Source: Candidatus Caccocola faecipullorum
Lineage (GTDB): Bacteria; Synergistota; Synergistia; Synergistales; Synergistaceae
Direction of reading: 5' to 3'
Length of the DNA: 12,588 nt
Assembly: GCA_018716365.1 (NCBI GenBank)
Contig: DVKA01000065.1
Span: forward strand, 1 to 12,588
The notes under the pieces were generated by a model. The model was not told the origin of the DNA, did no database searches, and saw nothing but the letters and a program-made list of their open reading frames with translations. The translations under genes were made by a program, and so were the position numbers. How positions within the stretch are numbered: the stretch's first letter is position 1; every line of letters begins with the position of its first letter. Below are positions 1 to 6,392 of this stretch, piece after piece.

Positions 1-758
1 CCCCACGGGCAGGAGCCGAGGCAGAGGCCGCAGATGCCTATTCCGTAGACCGCCTCCACCTTGTCGAAGAAGTCGTAGCATTTTTGCACGTCTATGCGCG
101 CGGAGAGCGGGTCCCTCTCGTCGAAGGCGCGCCCGTGAAGCGCGTGCGCGGGGCACGCGTCTATGCAGCTGCGGCACGAGCCGCAGCGGTTCTCAATCGG
201 AGAGTCCGGCTCGAAGGGCGCGTCTGTGAGCACCGTTCCGAGGCGCAGCCGCGGCCCGACCTCCGGATTGACGAGGCAGCAGCTCTTCCCTATCCAGCCG
301 AGCCCCGCGTGCGCCGCGGCGAGCCTGTGGCTGAACACGTCGATTATCTCAAAGCCCAGCTTCGGCAGCTTCTCGCCCGCCTCGTCCGCCGCCGCGACGG
401 CGTAGTGGAGCTTTTCGGGGTGCGCCGTAGGACGGTAGTCCGTCGCGTCGAGCGGATATGCGCGCCATCCCGCGCGCTGGAGCTTTATCGCGACGGCAGT
501 GCTGATGCGCTCTATCTCGCGGTTCAGCATCAGATAGATGGTCTCGTAGTTCCGCGTCGGCCCGTTAAGCTGCTCGTTGACGACCTCTTTCGGGAAAAAG
601 AGCGCGAACGACACGGCGCGCGGATATTCCGCGAAGGAACCGCCGTATGTCGCGCGCACGAAATCCGCGGCGGCGGTCAGGTCCGCTATGCCGCAGACGT
701 CGGCTCCCTTCGCCCGCGTAAATTCGAGAATTTCTTCCTTCGTGATGTTCTTCTCCAT
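1..758 (-). CDS. QueG-like double [4Fe-4S] cluster protein, 3' end beyond the window
   Basis: The reading frame is open for 252 codons from an ATG at 758 to the left window edge, with no stop. A GGAGG sits 7 bases before the ATG. The translation contains AGLGWIGK at residues 151-158, a hallmark of the epoxyqueuosine reductase (QueG)-like family. It then has a ferredoxin-type C-x2-C-x2-C-x3-CP motif (Cys192, 195, 198, 202) and a second set (Cys227, Cys243, Cys246, Cys250), so it should bind two [4Fe-4S] clusters. The clusters lie near the visible end, so the protein may be shorter than canonical QueG, as many stand-alone family members in anaerobes are. Function is therefore uncertain: a tRNA-queuosine role is possible, but a generic redox or corrinoid-related role is equally likely. 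It is separated from the grd operon upstream by a terminator, so it is probably its own unit. Family assignment is strong, substrate unknown. Confidence 0.85.
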   Translation of the reverse strand, partial: MEKNITKEEILEFTRAKGADVCGIADLTAAADFVRATYGGSFAEYPRAVSFALFFPKEVVNEQLNGPTRNYETIYLMLNREIERISTAVAIKLQRAGWRAYPLDATDYRPTAHPEKLHYAVAAADEAGEKLPKLGFEIIDVFSHRLAAAHAGLGWIGKSCCLVNPEVGPRLRLGTVLTDAPFEPDSPIENRCGSCRSCIDACPAHALHGRAFDERDPLSARIDVQKCYDFFDKVEAVYGIGICGLCLGSCPW

Positions 759-882
759 GATGATTCCTCCCCACGTATATTTTTTGATAAAGCCGCAAAA
801 CGACGAAAAGAGCCGCGCGCGAAGCGCATCGAGCCAACGCACGCCTGAGATAATAATACCCGTTTTTCAGCGCCTGCGCCAT

Positions 883-914
883 AAAAAATCAGCCCGCGCG
901 GAAGCGCAGGCTGA
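883..914 (-). terminator. Rho-independent terminator of the grd operon
   Basis: Read on the minus strand, an 11-bp stem (889-899 with 904-914, one T-G wobble) closes a TTCC loop and is followed at once by six T residues (888-883). It lies 19 bases after the stop of the 330-aa gene, so it ends the minus-strand grd/BCCT operon. The remaining intergenic DNA (759-882) must hold the promoter of the QueG-like gene. A TATTAT is present there, but I see no convincing -35 partner. Confidence 0.85.
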
Positions 915-933
915 AAGGGAAATCGTTTAGGGG

Positions 934-1926
934 CTATATGTTTTCGTCGGCGCGAACGATGTGCACGGTGTCCTCGTCGAACCAGTCGTAGTGGCCCGCC
1001 TTCGGCTCGTGCACGCGGCGCAGCCGCTCGACGCTCGTCCCAATGATGTAGAGCGGCATCGCCGGCGCGATGAGGTTCTGACCGTCTGCGGAATAACGCG
1101 CGGCGACTTCTTCGAGCTCCGCCTCCGTATCGGCGGCGAGCACTAGCATCGTCCAGTTCTCCAGATCCATCGCGTCGACATCGGCGTAGCCGGGGACGTA
1201 GACGCGCCGCTGGTTGAGCATGAAGAGGTGCAGCCTTCCAATGGCGTCGTATATGTCCTCTGGCGTTTTGTCCGAGGTGCGCAGGAAGAAGAACCTGTCC
1301 GCGTCTTTCAGATGGAATATATCGTCGGGCAGCCTTTCAAGCCCACGGTAGGCCTGGAAGTCGTAGCGTCCGCGCAGCACGAGGTTGAAGTTAACCGCGC
1401 CGGCCTGCGCGCCGCTCTCGGCAAGCCATTCGTCCATAGCCGCCTGTCCAGGCACCGGCTTGCCGCGCGTCGCAACGCCCCAGTCAGGGAAGCGTTTGAG
1501 GAAGGACTTCACGAGCTTATGCTCGGGCCATATATAGCGCGTCTTTCCTTCCTCGCGCGTCCAGAGCTCTTTGCGCGAGAGCGCGGGCGCGAAGGGCAGG
1601 GTTTCGTCTACCGTGTACTCTTTCAGCCCCAGCGGAAAGAGCGAGGTGAAGGCGCGGCAGTCCATCAGATGATAGAAGCGGTTGTTCCAGAGCGCCTTCT
1701 CCGCGTTGAATTCGCCTATCGGCGAGACGGGAAGGAAAGATTCCTCAGCGAGCTCCACGCGTTTTTTCTCACCTTCTGCGGTGAGGACGTAGCCGTTCCC
1801 CGCCTCGGCGAGCAGGCCGCGCTCCTCAAGCTCGCAGAGCGAAGCGGCGTCTCCGCCCGCGAGGGCTACCGTCTCTTCGTCCCAGCATGGGAATTTGTCT
1901 TCAAACAAAAGCAGTTCCTGCTCCAT
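934..1926 (-). CDS. Uncharacterised 330-aa protein, last gene of the betaine-reductase-like operon
   Basis: I do not recognise this family. The protein is soluble, acidic and has no signal peptide or membrane segment. The first ~65 residues look like a small winged-helix-type module: a leucine-rich helix, then ERGLL, then GYVLTAEGEKKR, a pattern common at the end of DNA-binding or regulatory wings. The remainder (about 75-330) is rich in aromatic residues and Arg/Asp, with no cysteine cluster and no nucleotide-binding loop. Start: a GGGAAGGAAAG purine tract sits just before the ATG. It begins 26 bases after the transporter stop on the same strand and is followed by the operon terminator, so it is almost certainly co-transcribed with grdI, grdH and the transporter. 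That context suggests a role in using or sensing the same substrate, but this is inference only. Confidence 0.85.
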   Translation of the reverse strand: MEQELLLFEDKFPCWDEETVALAGGDAASLCELEERGLLAEAGNGYVLTAEGEKKRVELAEESFLPVSPIGEFNAEKALWNNRFYHLMDCRAFTSLFPLGLKEYTVDETLPFAPALSRKELWTREEGKTRYIWPEHKLVKSFLKRFPDWGVATRGKPVPGQAAMDEWLAESGAQAGAVNFNLVLRGRYDFQAYRGLERLPDDIFHLKDADRFFFLRTSDKTPEDIYDAIGRLHLFMLNQRRVYVPGYADVDAMDLENWTMLVLAADTEAELEEVAARYSADGQNLIAPAMPLYIIGTSVERLRRVHEPKAGHYDWFDEDTVHIVRADENI

Positions 1927-1952
1927 CAGTCTTTCCTTCCCCTTTTATTTTT

Positions 1953-3473
1953 TTACTTCTGCTGCGCTTTCTTCTCTTCGCTGAGAAGGACCTTATAGAA
2001 CGCGACGCACGAGCAGACCATGATCAGCGAGAAGGGCATGGCCGCGGCGAGCGAAACGGTCTGGAGGTTCTGAAGTCCGCCGGTGAGAAGAAGAACCATA
2101 GCGAGAGCGCCCATGAGGATGCCCCAGACGAACATCTTGCTCTTCGGCGGGTTCAGCGAGCCGTCCGTCGAGTACATCGAGAGGACGTAGGTGCCGGAGT
2201 TCGCCGAGGTGACGAAGAAGGTCACGATGAGCACGAGCATGAGAACGGACATTGCAAAGCCGCCCGTGTAGTTGAGGAACATCTTGAATATACCGACCGA
2301 GATGTCCTGAAGGACCGCGGCGGAGATGTTGATTTTGTCGACGAGCTCGAGCTTAAGCGCGGAGGTTCCGAAGATGCCGAACCAGGTGAGGCTTCCGAGC
2401 GCGGGGACGATGAGGACGCCGGCGATGAACTCGCGGATCGTGCGTCCGCGCGAGATACGCGCGATGAAGGAGCCGGAGAAGGGCGCCCACGCAATCCACC
2501 AGGCCCAGTAGTAGAGCGTCCAGTTGCGGAGGTGATCCTCGTAGCCGCCGCCGTAAGGCGCGGTCATGAAGGATTCCTTGATGAGGCCGCTGACATAGTC
2601 GCCGAAGCTCATGACCGTCGAGTTGAGTATCGCAAGCGTCGGGCCGACGCAGAAGAGCGCCGCCATGATGACGAAGCAGATGCGGATGTTCCAGTCGGCG
2701 ACGAACTTGATTCCCTTGTCTATGCCGAGCACCGCAGAGCCGGTGTAGAGGAATACGAGGAAGGCGATGATTAAGAGCTGCACTATCGTCGTCTGCGGGA
2801 TGCCGAAGAGTTCTTTCAGTCCGCTGTTGAGCTGGAGAGTTCCGAGGCCGAGCGAGGTCGTAAGTCCGGCGAGCGTCGCGAATATCGCGAGGATGTCGAC
2901 GGTCTTTCCGAAGGCGCCGCGCACGCGCTCCTCACCGACGAGCGGGATGAAGATCGTGCTTATAAGTCCGGGCGCGTTGTGGCGGAACTGGTAGTAAGCG
3001 AGCGGAAGGGCGATGACGGAGTATCCGGCCCAGGGATGGAGTCCCCAGTGGAAGACCGTTATCTGCATAGCGTCGCGCGCGGCCTGGATGGAGCCGGGCT
3101 CAGCGCCGAGCGGGGTCGAGCCGAAGTAGAAGAGCGGCTCGGCGGCTCCGTAAAAGACGAGGCCGACGCCCATACCGGCAGAGAAGAGCATCGCGACCCA
3201 CGAGAGGTTGCTGTACTCGGGGCGGGAATCCTCGGGGCCGAGGCGCATTTTGCCGAAGCGGCTGCATCCGATGAAGAGGCAGAATGCGACGAAGATGTTC
3301 ATCGTAAGCAGATAACCCCAGCCGTAGTATTTTGTAAGGCCGCCGTTGAGCGCCTTTGCGAACGCGCCGAAGCTGTCCGGGGAAACGAGGCCCCAGGCGA
3401 CGACGGCGATGGTAATCACGAGAGAAACTATGTATACGGAATTGCTCTTAGTTGCAGAGCTGTTGCTTGCCAT
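1953..3473 (-). CDS. BCCT-family transporter, probably betaine uptake
   Basis: This 506-aa integral membrane protein has about twelve hydrophobic segments and clear betaine/choline/carnitine transporter signatures. The glycine-rich TM3 stretch is GMGVGLVFYGAAEP (residues 100-113). The tryptophan-rich substrate segment runs from Trp318 (WTLYYWAWWIAW) and leads into the conserved ARISRGRTIREF loop (338-349). The TM3 motif ends in Gly104, as in Na+-coupled betaine carriers such as BetP, rather than the Asp found in choline-type GMGID proteins. Both tails are short, and the long C-terminal osmosensing domain of BetP is absent. That suits nutrient uptake rather than osmotic stress. It lies 87 bases after grdH, on the same strand, with a hairpin between them. 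The ribosome site AAAGGAG is rather far (about 12-13 bases) from the ATG. Family is certain; substrate (betaine versus sarcosine, choline or carnitine) is inferred from the neighbours. Confidence 0.93.
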   Translation of the reverse strand: MASNSSATKSNSVYIVSLVITIAVVAWGLVSPDSFGAFAKALNGGLTKYYGWGYLLTMNIFVAFCLFIGCSRFGKMRLGPEDSRPEYSNLSWVAMLFSAGMGVGLVFYGAAEPLFYFGSTPLGAEPGSIQAARDAMQITVFHWGLHPWAGYSVIALPLAYYQFRHNAPGLISTIFIPLVGEERVRGAFGKTVDILAIFATLAGLTTSLGLGTLQLNSGLKELFGIPQTTIVQLLIIAFLVFLYTGSAVLGIDKGIKFVADWNIRICFVIMAALFCVGPTLAILNSTVMSFGDYVSGLIKESFMTAPYGGGYEDHLRNWTLYYWAWWIAWAPFSGSFIARISRGRTIREFIAGVLIVPALGSLTWFGIFGTSALKLELVDKINISAAVLQDISVGIFKMFLNYTGGFAMSVLMLVLIVTFFVTSANSGTYVLSMYSTDGSLNPPKSKMFVWGILMGALAMVLLLTGGLQNLQTVSLAAAMPFSLIMVCSCVAFYKVLLSEEKKAQQK

Positions 3474-3514
3474 GGCTAAAAGTTACTCCTTTCACAACAC
3501 TGAGGAACGAAAAG

Positions 3515-3551
3515 CCGCCGGAGGGCGGAGGAATGCGTCGCTCTCCGGCGG
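3515..3551 (-). promoter_or_regulatory. Overlapping alternative hairpins between grdH and the transporter (possible attenuator)
   Basis: In the minus-strand transcript, CCGCCGGAG (3551-3543) can pair over nine base pairs with CTCCGGCGG (3523-3515). The same GGCGG can instead pair with the adjacent CCGCC (3528-3524) across a four-base loop. The two structures exclude each other. The run that follows is CTTTTCG, with only four T, so any termination would be leaky. It starts 9 bases after the grdH stop and may set the ratio of reductase to transporter, or simply protect the 3' end of the grdH message. Confidence 0.5.
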
Positions 3552-3560
3552 ATGTACCGT

Positions 3561-4865
3561 TTATATTTTGAATACGGTCGGACCCTCGACTTCTTTCGTG
3601 AGGGCGTCGAGCGCGACTTCCACACGGTGGGTGCGGAGCGTCCACTCTTCTTCTTTCGAAAGGTTCGGGTCTCCGAGCGGATAGGGGACGGAAACCGTCG
3701 GGACTATCCTGTTGGAGCCGACCGTCTTGGCGACGTCGAGAAGGTTGCACATAACGACGACGGGGATTCCTGTACGCTCGATTTCTCTGGCCATCGTTGC
3801 ACCGCAACGAGTACAGGTTCCTCAGGTGGCTGTGAGGACCACGGCGTCGACTCCAGCGGCGTGCAGCTCGGCGGCGATTTCCTTACCGAACTTGGCGGCG
3901 AAGTTCTGCGTGGTTCCGGTCCCGACTGTTACATAGTAGTAGTCGTAGAGTTTCTTGAATTTGCCCTGCTTCTCGAAGAAGCGCATCGCGTCCACGGGAA
4001 CTCCGCGGTCGGGAACGGCGCACATAGCCGCGGGGTCGAATCCGGCGTGAATCGTCTTGAATTCGGTCGATGGCAGGCAGTCCTTTCCGGCGATGTTGTA
4101 TTTGCCCCACTTCTGAGCGGAAGCGCTCTGGATGTGGTCGGGGTTGTCGAGGGGTACGACGCCGCTCGAGGAGACGAGCGCTATCGTGCACTGGCTGAGA
4201 TCCTTGACGGCCGCTGCCGGCGGGACCTTGTCGGTCTTCGGGATGACGAGCTCGGTCTGGAAGGGCTCGCCGTTGAGCTTCTTGACGAGCATGTCGATGA
4301 CGCGGTCGGCGGCCATGACGTTTCCGGGAGCCGGGATCTCGCTGCGGATTCCGCGCGGGAAGTAGCCTTCCTCAGCCGCGGGCAGGAGCTGCTCGCCCTT
4401 CGCGACCTTTTCGGCGTATTTAGCCATAACGGTGAGGTCGTCCTTCATGAAGGTCGCCTTGCGTCCGCCCTTGAAGATGGGGAACTCCGTCCTGTATTCG
4501 GCGACGCCGGGGTTCTCTTCGTTCATCGAGCTGAAGACGGGGACGTTGTAGCGCTCTTTGACGGCCTTGCAGATGATGCCGCAGCCGACGCCGTAGCGTC
4601 CGGCCATGAAGGCAGGGCCGGCGAAGAACATATCGAACTGCTTGCCGTCGAGCCAAGCGAAGATTTCTTTAAGCGCCTCTTCGGTGTGGTTGGTGATGTA
4701 GTTGTCGCCGCAGACGATGGTGTTCGTGACTTCGACGTCCGGCATCATGCCGTTGAGCATCATCGAGCAGCCGATTATACCCTCGTGGAATATCGGTTTG
4801 CTGTCCGCCGCGTCTTCACCGCCGACCTGTCCGAAGAACTGGTTGATATAATGTATAGCTTTCAT
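3561..4865 (-). CDS. grdH: Betaine/glycine/sarcosine reductase component B selenoprotein (GrdB/GrdF/GrdH family), UGA decoded as Sec
   Basis: The 434-aa product (with Sec) is close to the ~436 aa usual for this family. The frame begins MKAIHYINQF, contains the family segments GPAFMAGRYGVGCG and EENPGV, and reaches an in-frame UGA at codon 348 (3824-3822). It then continues in the same frame with GTCTRCGATMAREIER to a TAA at 3561. U348-G-T-C351-T-R-C354 is the characteristic UxxCxxC active site. With its pyruvoyl partner, this component binds the substrate as a Schiff base, releases trimethylamine (from betaine), methylamine (sarcosine) or ammonia (glycine), and passes a Se-carboxymethyl group to selenoprotein A. 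A SECIS-like hairpin follows the UGA. The start has TAAGGAGG just upstream, overlapping the grdI stop. The H (betaine) assignment rests on the adjacent BCCT transporter; sequence alone does not exclude GrdF or GrdB. Confidence 0.93.
3795..3809 (-). promoter_or_regulatory. SECIS-like hairpin for UGA decoding in grdH
   Basis: On the mRNA strand CGTTGC and GCAACG form a six-base-pair stem closing a GGT (GGU) loop. The stem starts 12 bases after the UGA. Bacterial SECIS elements lie inside the coding region immediately 3' of the UGA, with a short upper stem about 11 bases away and a G/U-bearing loop bound by SelB, so spacing and loop fit. Most of the stem also encodes the conserved TRCGAT residues, so part of the conservation could be due to protein constraint. 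Confidence 0.65.
3822..3824 (-). other. Selenocysteine codon (UGA) of grdH, residue 348
   Basis: The UGA is in frame, 347 codons after the start. It is followed by 86 further in-frame codons that match the conserved C-terminal part of the GrdB/F/H family, beginning with the two cysteines of UxxCxxC. Reading it as a stop would remove the whole active site and leave an orphan downstream fragment starting at the Met of ATMAREIER (3561-3794). Confidence 0.93.
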
Positions 4866-4880
4866 ATTTTGCAGTCCTCC

Positions 4881-6188
4881 TTAGAAATCGGCGCAGCTTC
4901 TGCGCGAGTAGCCGCTGATGTGGTTGGCGCAGAACATACCGTTGTTCTCCATTACGCAGCTGCCGTCGGGGTTGATGCAGCCTTCCCAGCCGCCGGAGTT
5001 TCCGTCGCGCGCGAGCGCTTCGAGTTCTCCGATGACCTCCATCGCGGGCATCTCGTAGAACTGCGAGACGTTTCCGGTGGTGACGAGGGCGTCGGTGGCG
5101 GGGTTCATCGAAACGAGCGGCTGCGAAGCGCCGTCGCGTCCGGTGGCCTCGTCGGAGAGACCGATCGTCTTGATGCCGAGGCGCTCAAGTTCGACGAGCA
5201 TCGCGGTGTAGTCGACGTCGGGGTTGCCGTAGCCTTCTTCGGCGACGACCGCGCCCTGCGCGCCTATCGCGACCGCTATCTGGCCCGCGATCTGTACGCA
5301 GCGCTGCTTCTCTTCCATCTTCGGGTTCAGCGTCGACATGATGACGCCGAGGAAGTTGATGGTCTTGCCGTGCTCGGCGTAGAGGCGCTTGAGCATCGGG
5401 TTCGTCGAGAACTCGTAGGTGGAGATTTTCGAGGAGCTCGGCATGAAGCTGCCGGAGACGAGGCATCCGTCGAGGAGCTCGTTCGGATGCATGAGCGTCG
5501 GGAGCATTCTGTTGCCGTCCCATCCGTAGATGAGCGTGTTGTAGCCGAGGGCTTCCATCTGCGTCTGCGGCTGGAGAACGTAGACGACGCCGGGGAGCTT
5601 CTTGACCTCTTCGCTGCGCTCGGCAAGCGGCGGCAGCTCGTAGGTGTCTATCTCTTCCGGCTCCATGTCGCGCACGCACTCGGCGATGTGCTCGGCGAGG
5701 CGGAGCGTCGCCCAGCGGATAGCGTGGTTGCGCTTCTGCTGCTCGCGCTGCTCGTCAAGCTCGTCGGTGTCGGCGATGAGGACGAGGTTCGGCATATCGC
5801 CCCAGATCGTGTAGTGCTGGTAGGGGCCGCCCATGTCGAGAAGTCCGTCCTGGAATCCGCCCCAGTGCTTGCCGACGGAAAGGAGCGAAACGCCGTCGAG
5901 GACGTGCGTTCTTCCCATGCCCGCCTGTCCGAGCGGCGAGGTTACGCCGGGATAGGCGCCTTCTCCGCCGCTGACCTTGCAGCGGAACTCAACAGAATCC
6001 TTAACGGGGCAGAGCCTCACCATATCGCCGGGATGCACGATCCTGAGATCGGCGTCGGTGATGTGCTTGTCCTCGCGGACGCACGCGAGAGCGTCGTCCT
6101 TATCTACGGTAAGAACGCCGTTCGCGTAAGCCGTCTTGTCGCCAAAGACTATGTCCTTGACCATGAATTTTCCAATTTCCAGCTTCAT
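4881..6188 (-). CDS. grdI: Betaine/glycine/sarcosine reductase pyruvoyl proprotein (GrdE/GrdG/GrdI family)
   Basis: This 435-aa proprotein is of the type that cleaves itself in front of an internal cysteine, converting that residue into an N-terminal pyruvoyl group that binds the amine substrate. The segment DGCLVSGSFMPSSS places the cysteine at residue 242, the same number as the pyruvoyl precursor cysteine reported for clostridial GrdE. Cleavage would give about 26- and 21-kDa subunits. The start at 6188 (MKLEIGKF) is preceded by AAGGAGG with good spacing. The frame stays open upstream to another Met at 6308, but that extension has no family similarity and crosses the promoter. It is the first gene of the operon: its stop codon TAA runs into the Shine-Dalgarno of grdH, 15 bases before that start, indicating coupled, balanced synthesis of the two component B subunits. 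Naming as I rather than E or G is by context. Confidence 0.93.
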   Translation of the reverse strand: MKLEIGKFMVKDIVFGDKTAYANGVLTVDKDDALACVREDKHITDADLRIVHPGDMVRLCPVKDSVEFRCKVSGGEGAYPGVTSPLGQAGMGRTHVLDGVSLLSVGKHWGGFQDGLLDMGGPYQHYTIWGDMPNLVLIADTDELDEQREQQKRNHAIRWATLRLAEHIAECVRDMEPEEIDTYELPPLAERSEEVKKLPGVVYVLQPQTQMEALGYNTLIYGWDGNRMLPTLMHPNELLDGCLVSGSFMPSSSKISTYEFSTNPMLKRLYAEHGKTINFLGVIMSTLNPKMEEKQRCVQIAGQIAVAIGAQGAVVAEEGYGNPDVDYTAMLVELERLGIKTIGLSDEATGRDGASQPLVSMNPATDALVTTGNVSQFYEMPAMEVIGELEALARDGNSGGWEGCINPDGSCVMENNGMFCANHISGYSRRSCADF

Positions 6189-6237
6189 AGTTTTCCTCCT
6201 TTTTCTGCCAGAAATATAAAACCCAATCACTTGCTGC

Positions 6238-6267
6238 AATATAACAAAATAGTGAACTACGTAACAA
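6238..6267 (-). promoter_or_regulatory. Promoter of the grdI-grdH-BCCT operon
   Basis: On the minus strand TTGTTA (6267-6262) is followed after 18 bases by TATATT (6243-6238), which has an upstream TG giving an extended -10. Transcription would start near 6231, about 43 bases before the grdI ATG. The -35 hexamer lies inside one copy of the CGTNACAA octamer (6260-6267), so a protein bound there would overlap RNA polymerase. Confidence 0.55.
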
Positions 6268-6287
6268 TGACGAAAAAGACGACGGCT

Positions 6288-6308
6288 TTGTAACGTTTTG
6301 CGTGACAA
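6288..6308. promoter_or_regulatory. Operator-like inverted repeat in the grdI/pgm divergent region
   Basis: TTGTAACG (6288-6295) and CGTGACAA (6301-6308) form a 21-bp imperfect palindrome with a 5-base centre (7 of 8 positions match). A third half-site, CGTAACAA, lies at 6260-6267 on the -35 of the grdI promoter, giving three occurrences of CGTNACAA within 50 bases. The palindrome lies upstream of the grdI promoter, at roughly -55 to -75. Activation from the palindrome or repression through the -35 half-site are both possible. The binding protein is unknown and not encoded in this window in any obvious way. Confidence 0.45.
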
Positions 6309-6342
6309 GGGACGTAAAATCGCAAAAATCGGAAAATTGAGC

Positions 6343-6348
6343 TATTAT
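6343..6348 (+). promoter_or_regulatory. Possible -10 element of pgm
   Basis: TATTAT matches five of six consensus -10 bases and lies 44 bases before the pgm ATG. The hexamer expected about 17 bases upstream (near 6320) is a poor -35, so this is only a candidate. The rest of 6189-6392 is AT-rich compared with the flanking genes, and I see no small gene in it. Confidence 0.3.
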
Positions 6349-6392
6349 AGACACAGCAAGGAATCAACATAAAACAGGCAGGGGGACATCAG

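Noticed and set aside
3561..3794. A separate 77-aa gene starting at the Met of MAREIER
   Set aside because: It is the C-terminal part of the selenoprotein after the UGA. It has no Shine-Dalgarno of its own, and the reading frame is continuous through UGA 3822-3824.
3552..6293. A 913-codon open frame on the plus strand antisense to grdI and grdH
   Set aside because: It is a shadow produced by GC-rich codon usage on the opposite strand. Its translation is a repetitive Arg/Asp/Glu/Val/Ala-rich sequence with no motif, whereas the minus strand encodes clear conserved enzymes.
6189..6308. Upstream extension of grdI to an ATG at 6308, giving a 475-aa product
   Set aside because: The extra 40 residues have no family similarity and cross the promoter and half-sites. 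The ATG at 6188 has an ideal AAGGAGG and gives the family N-terminus and Cys242 numbering.
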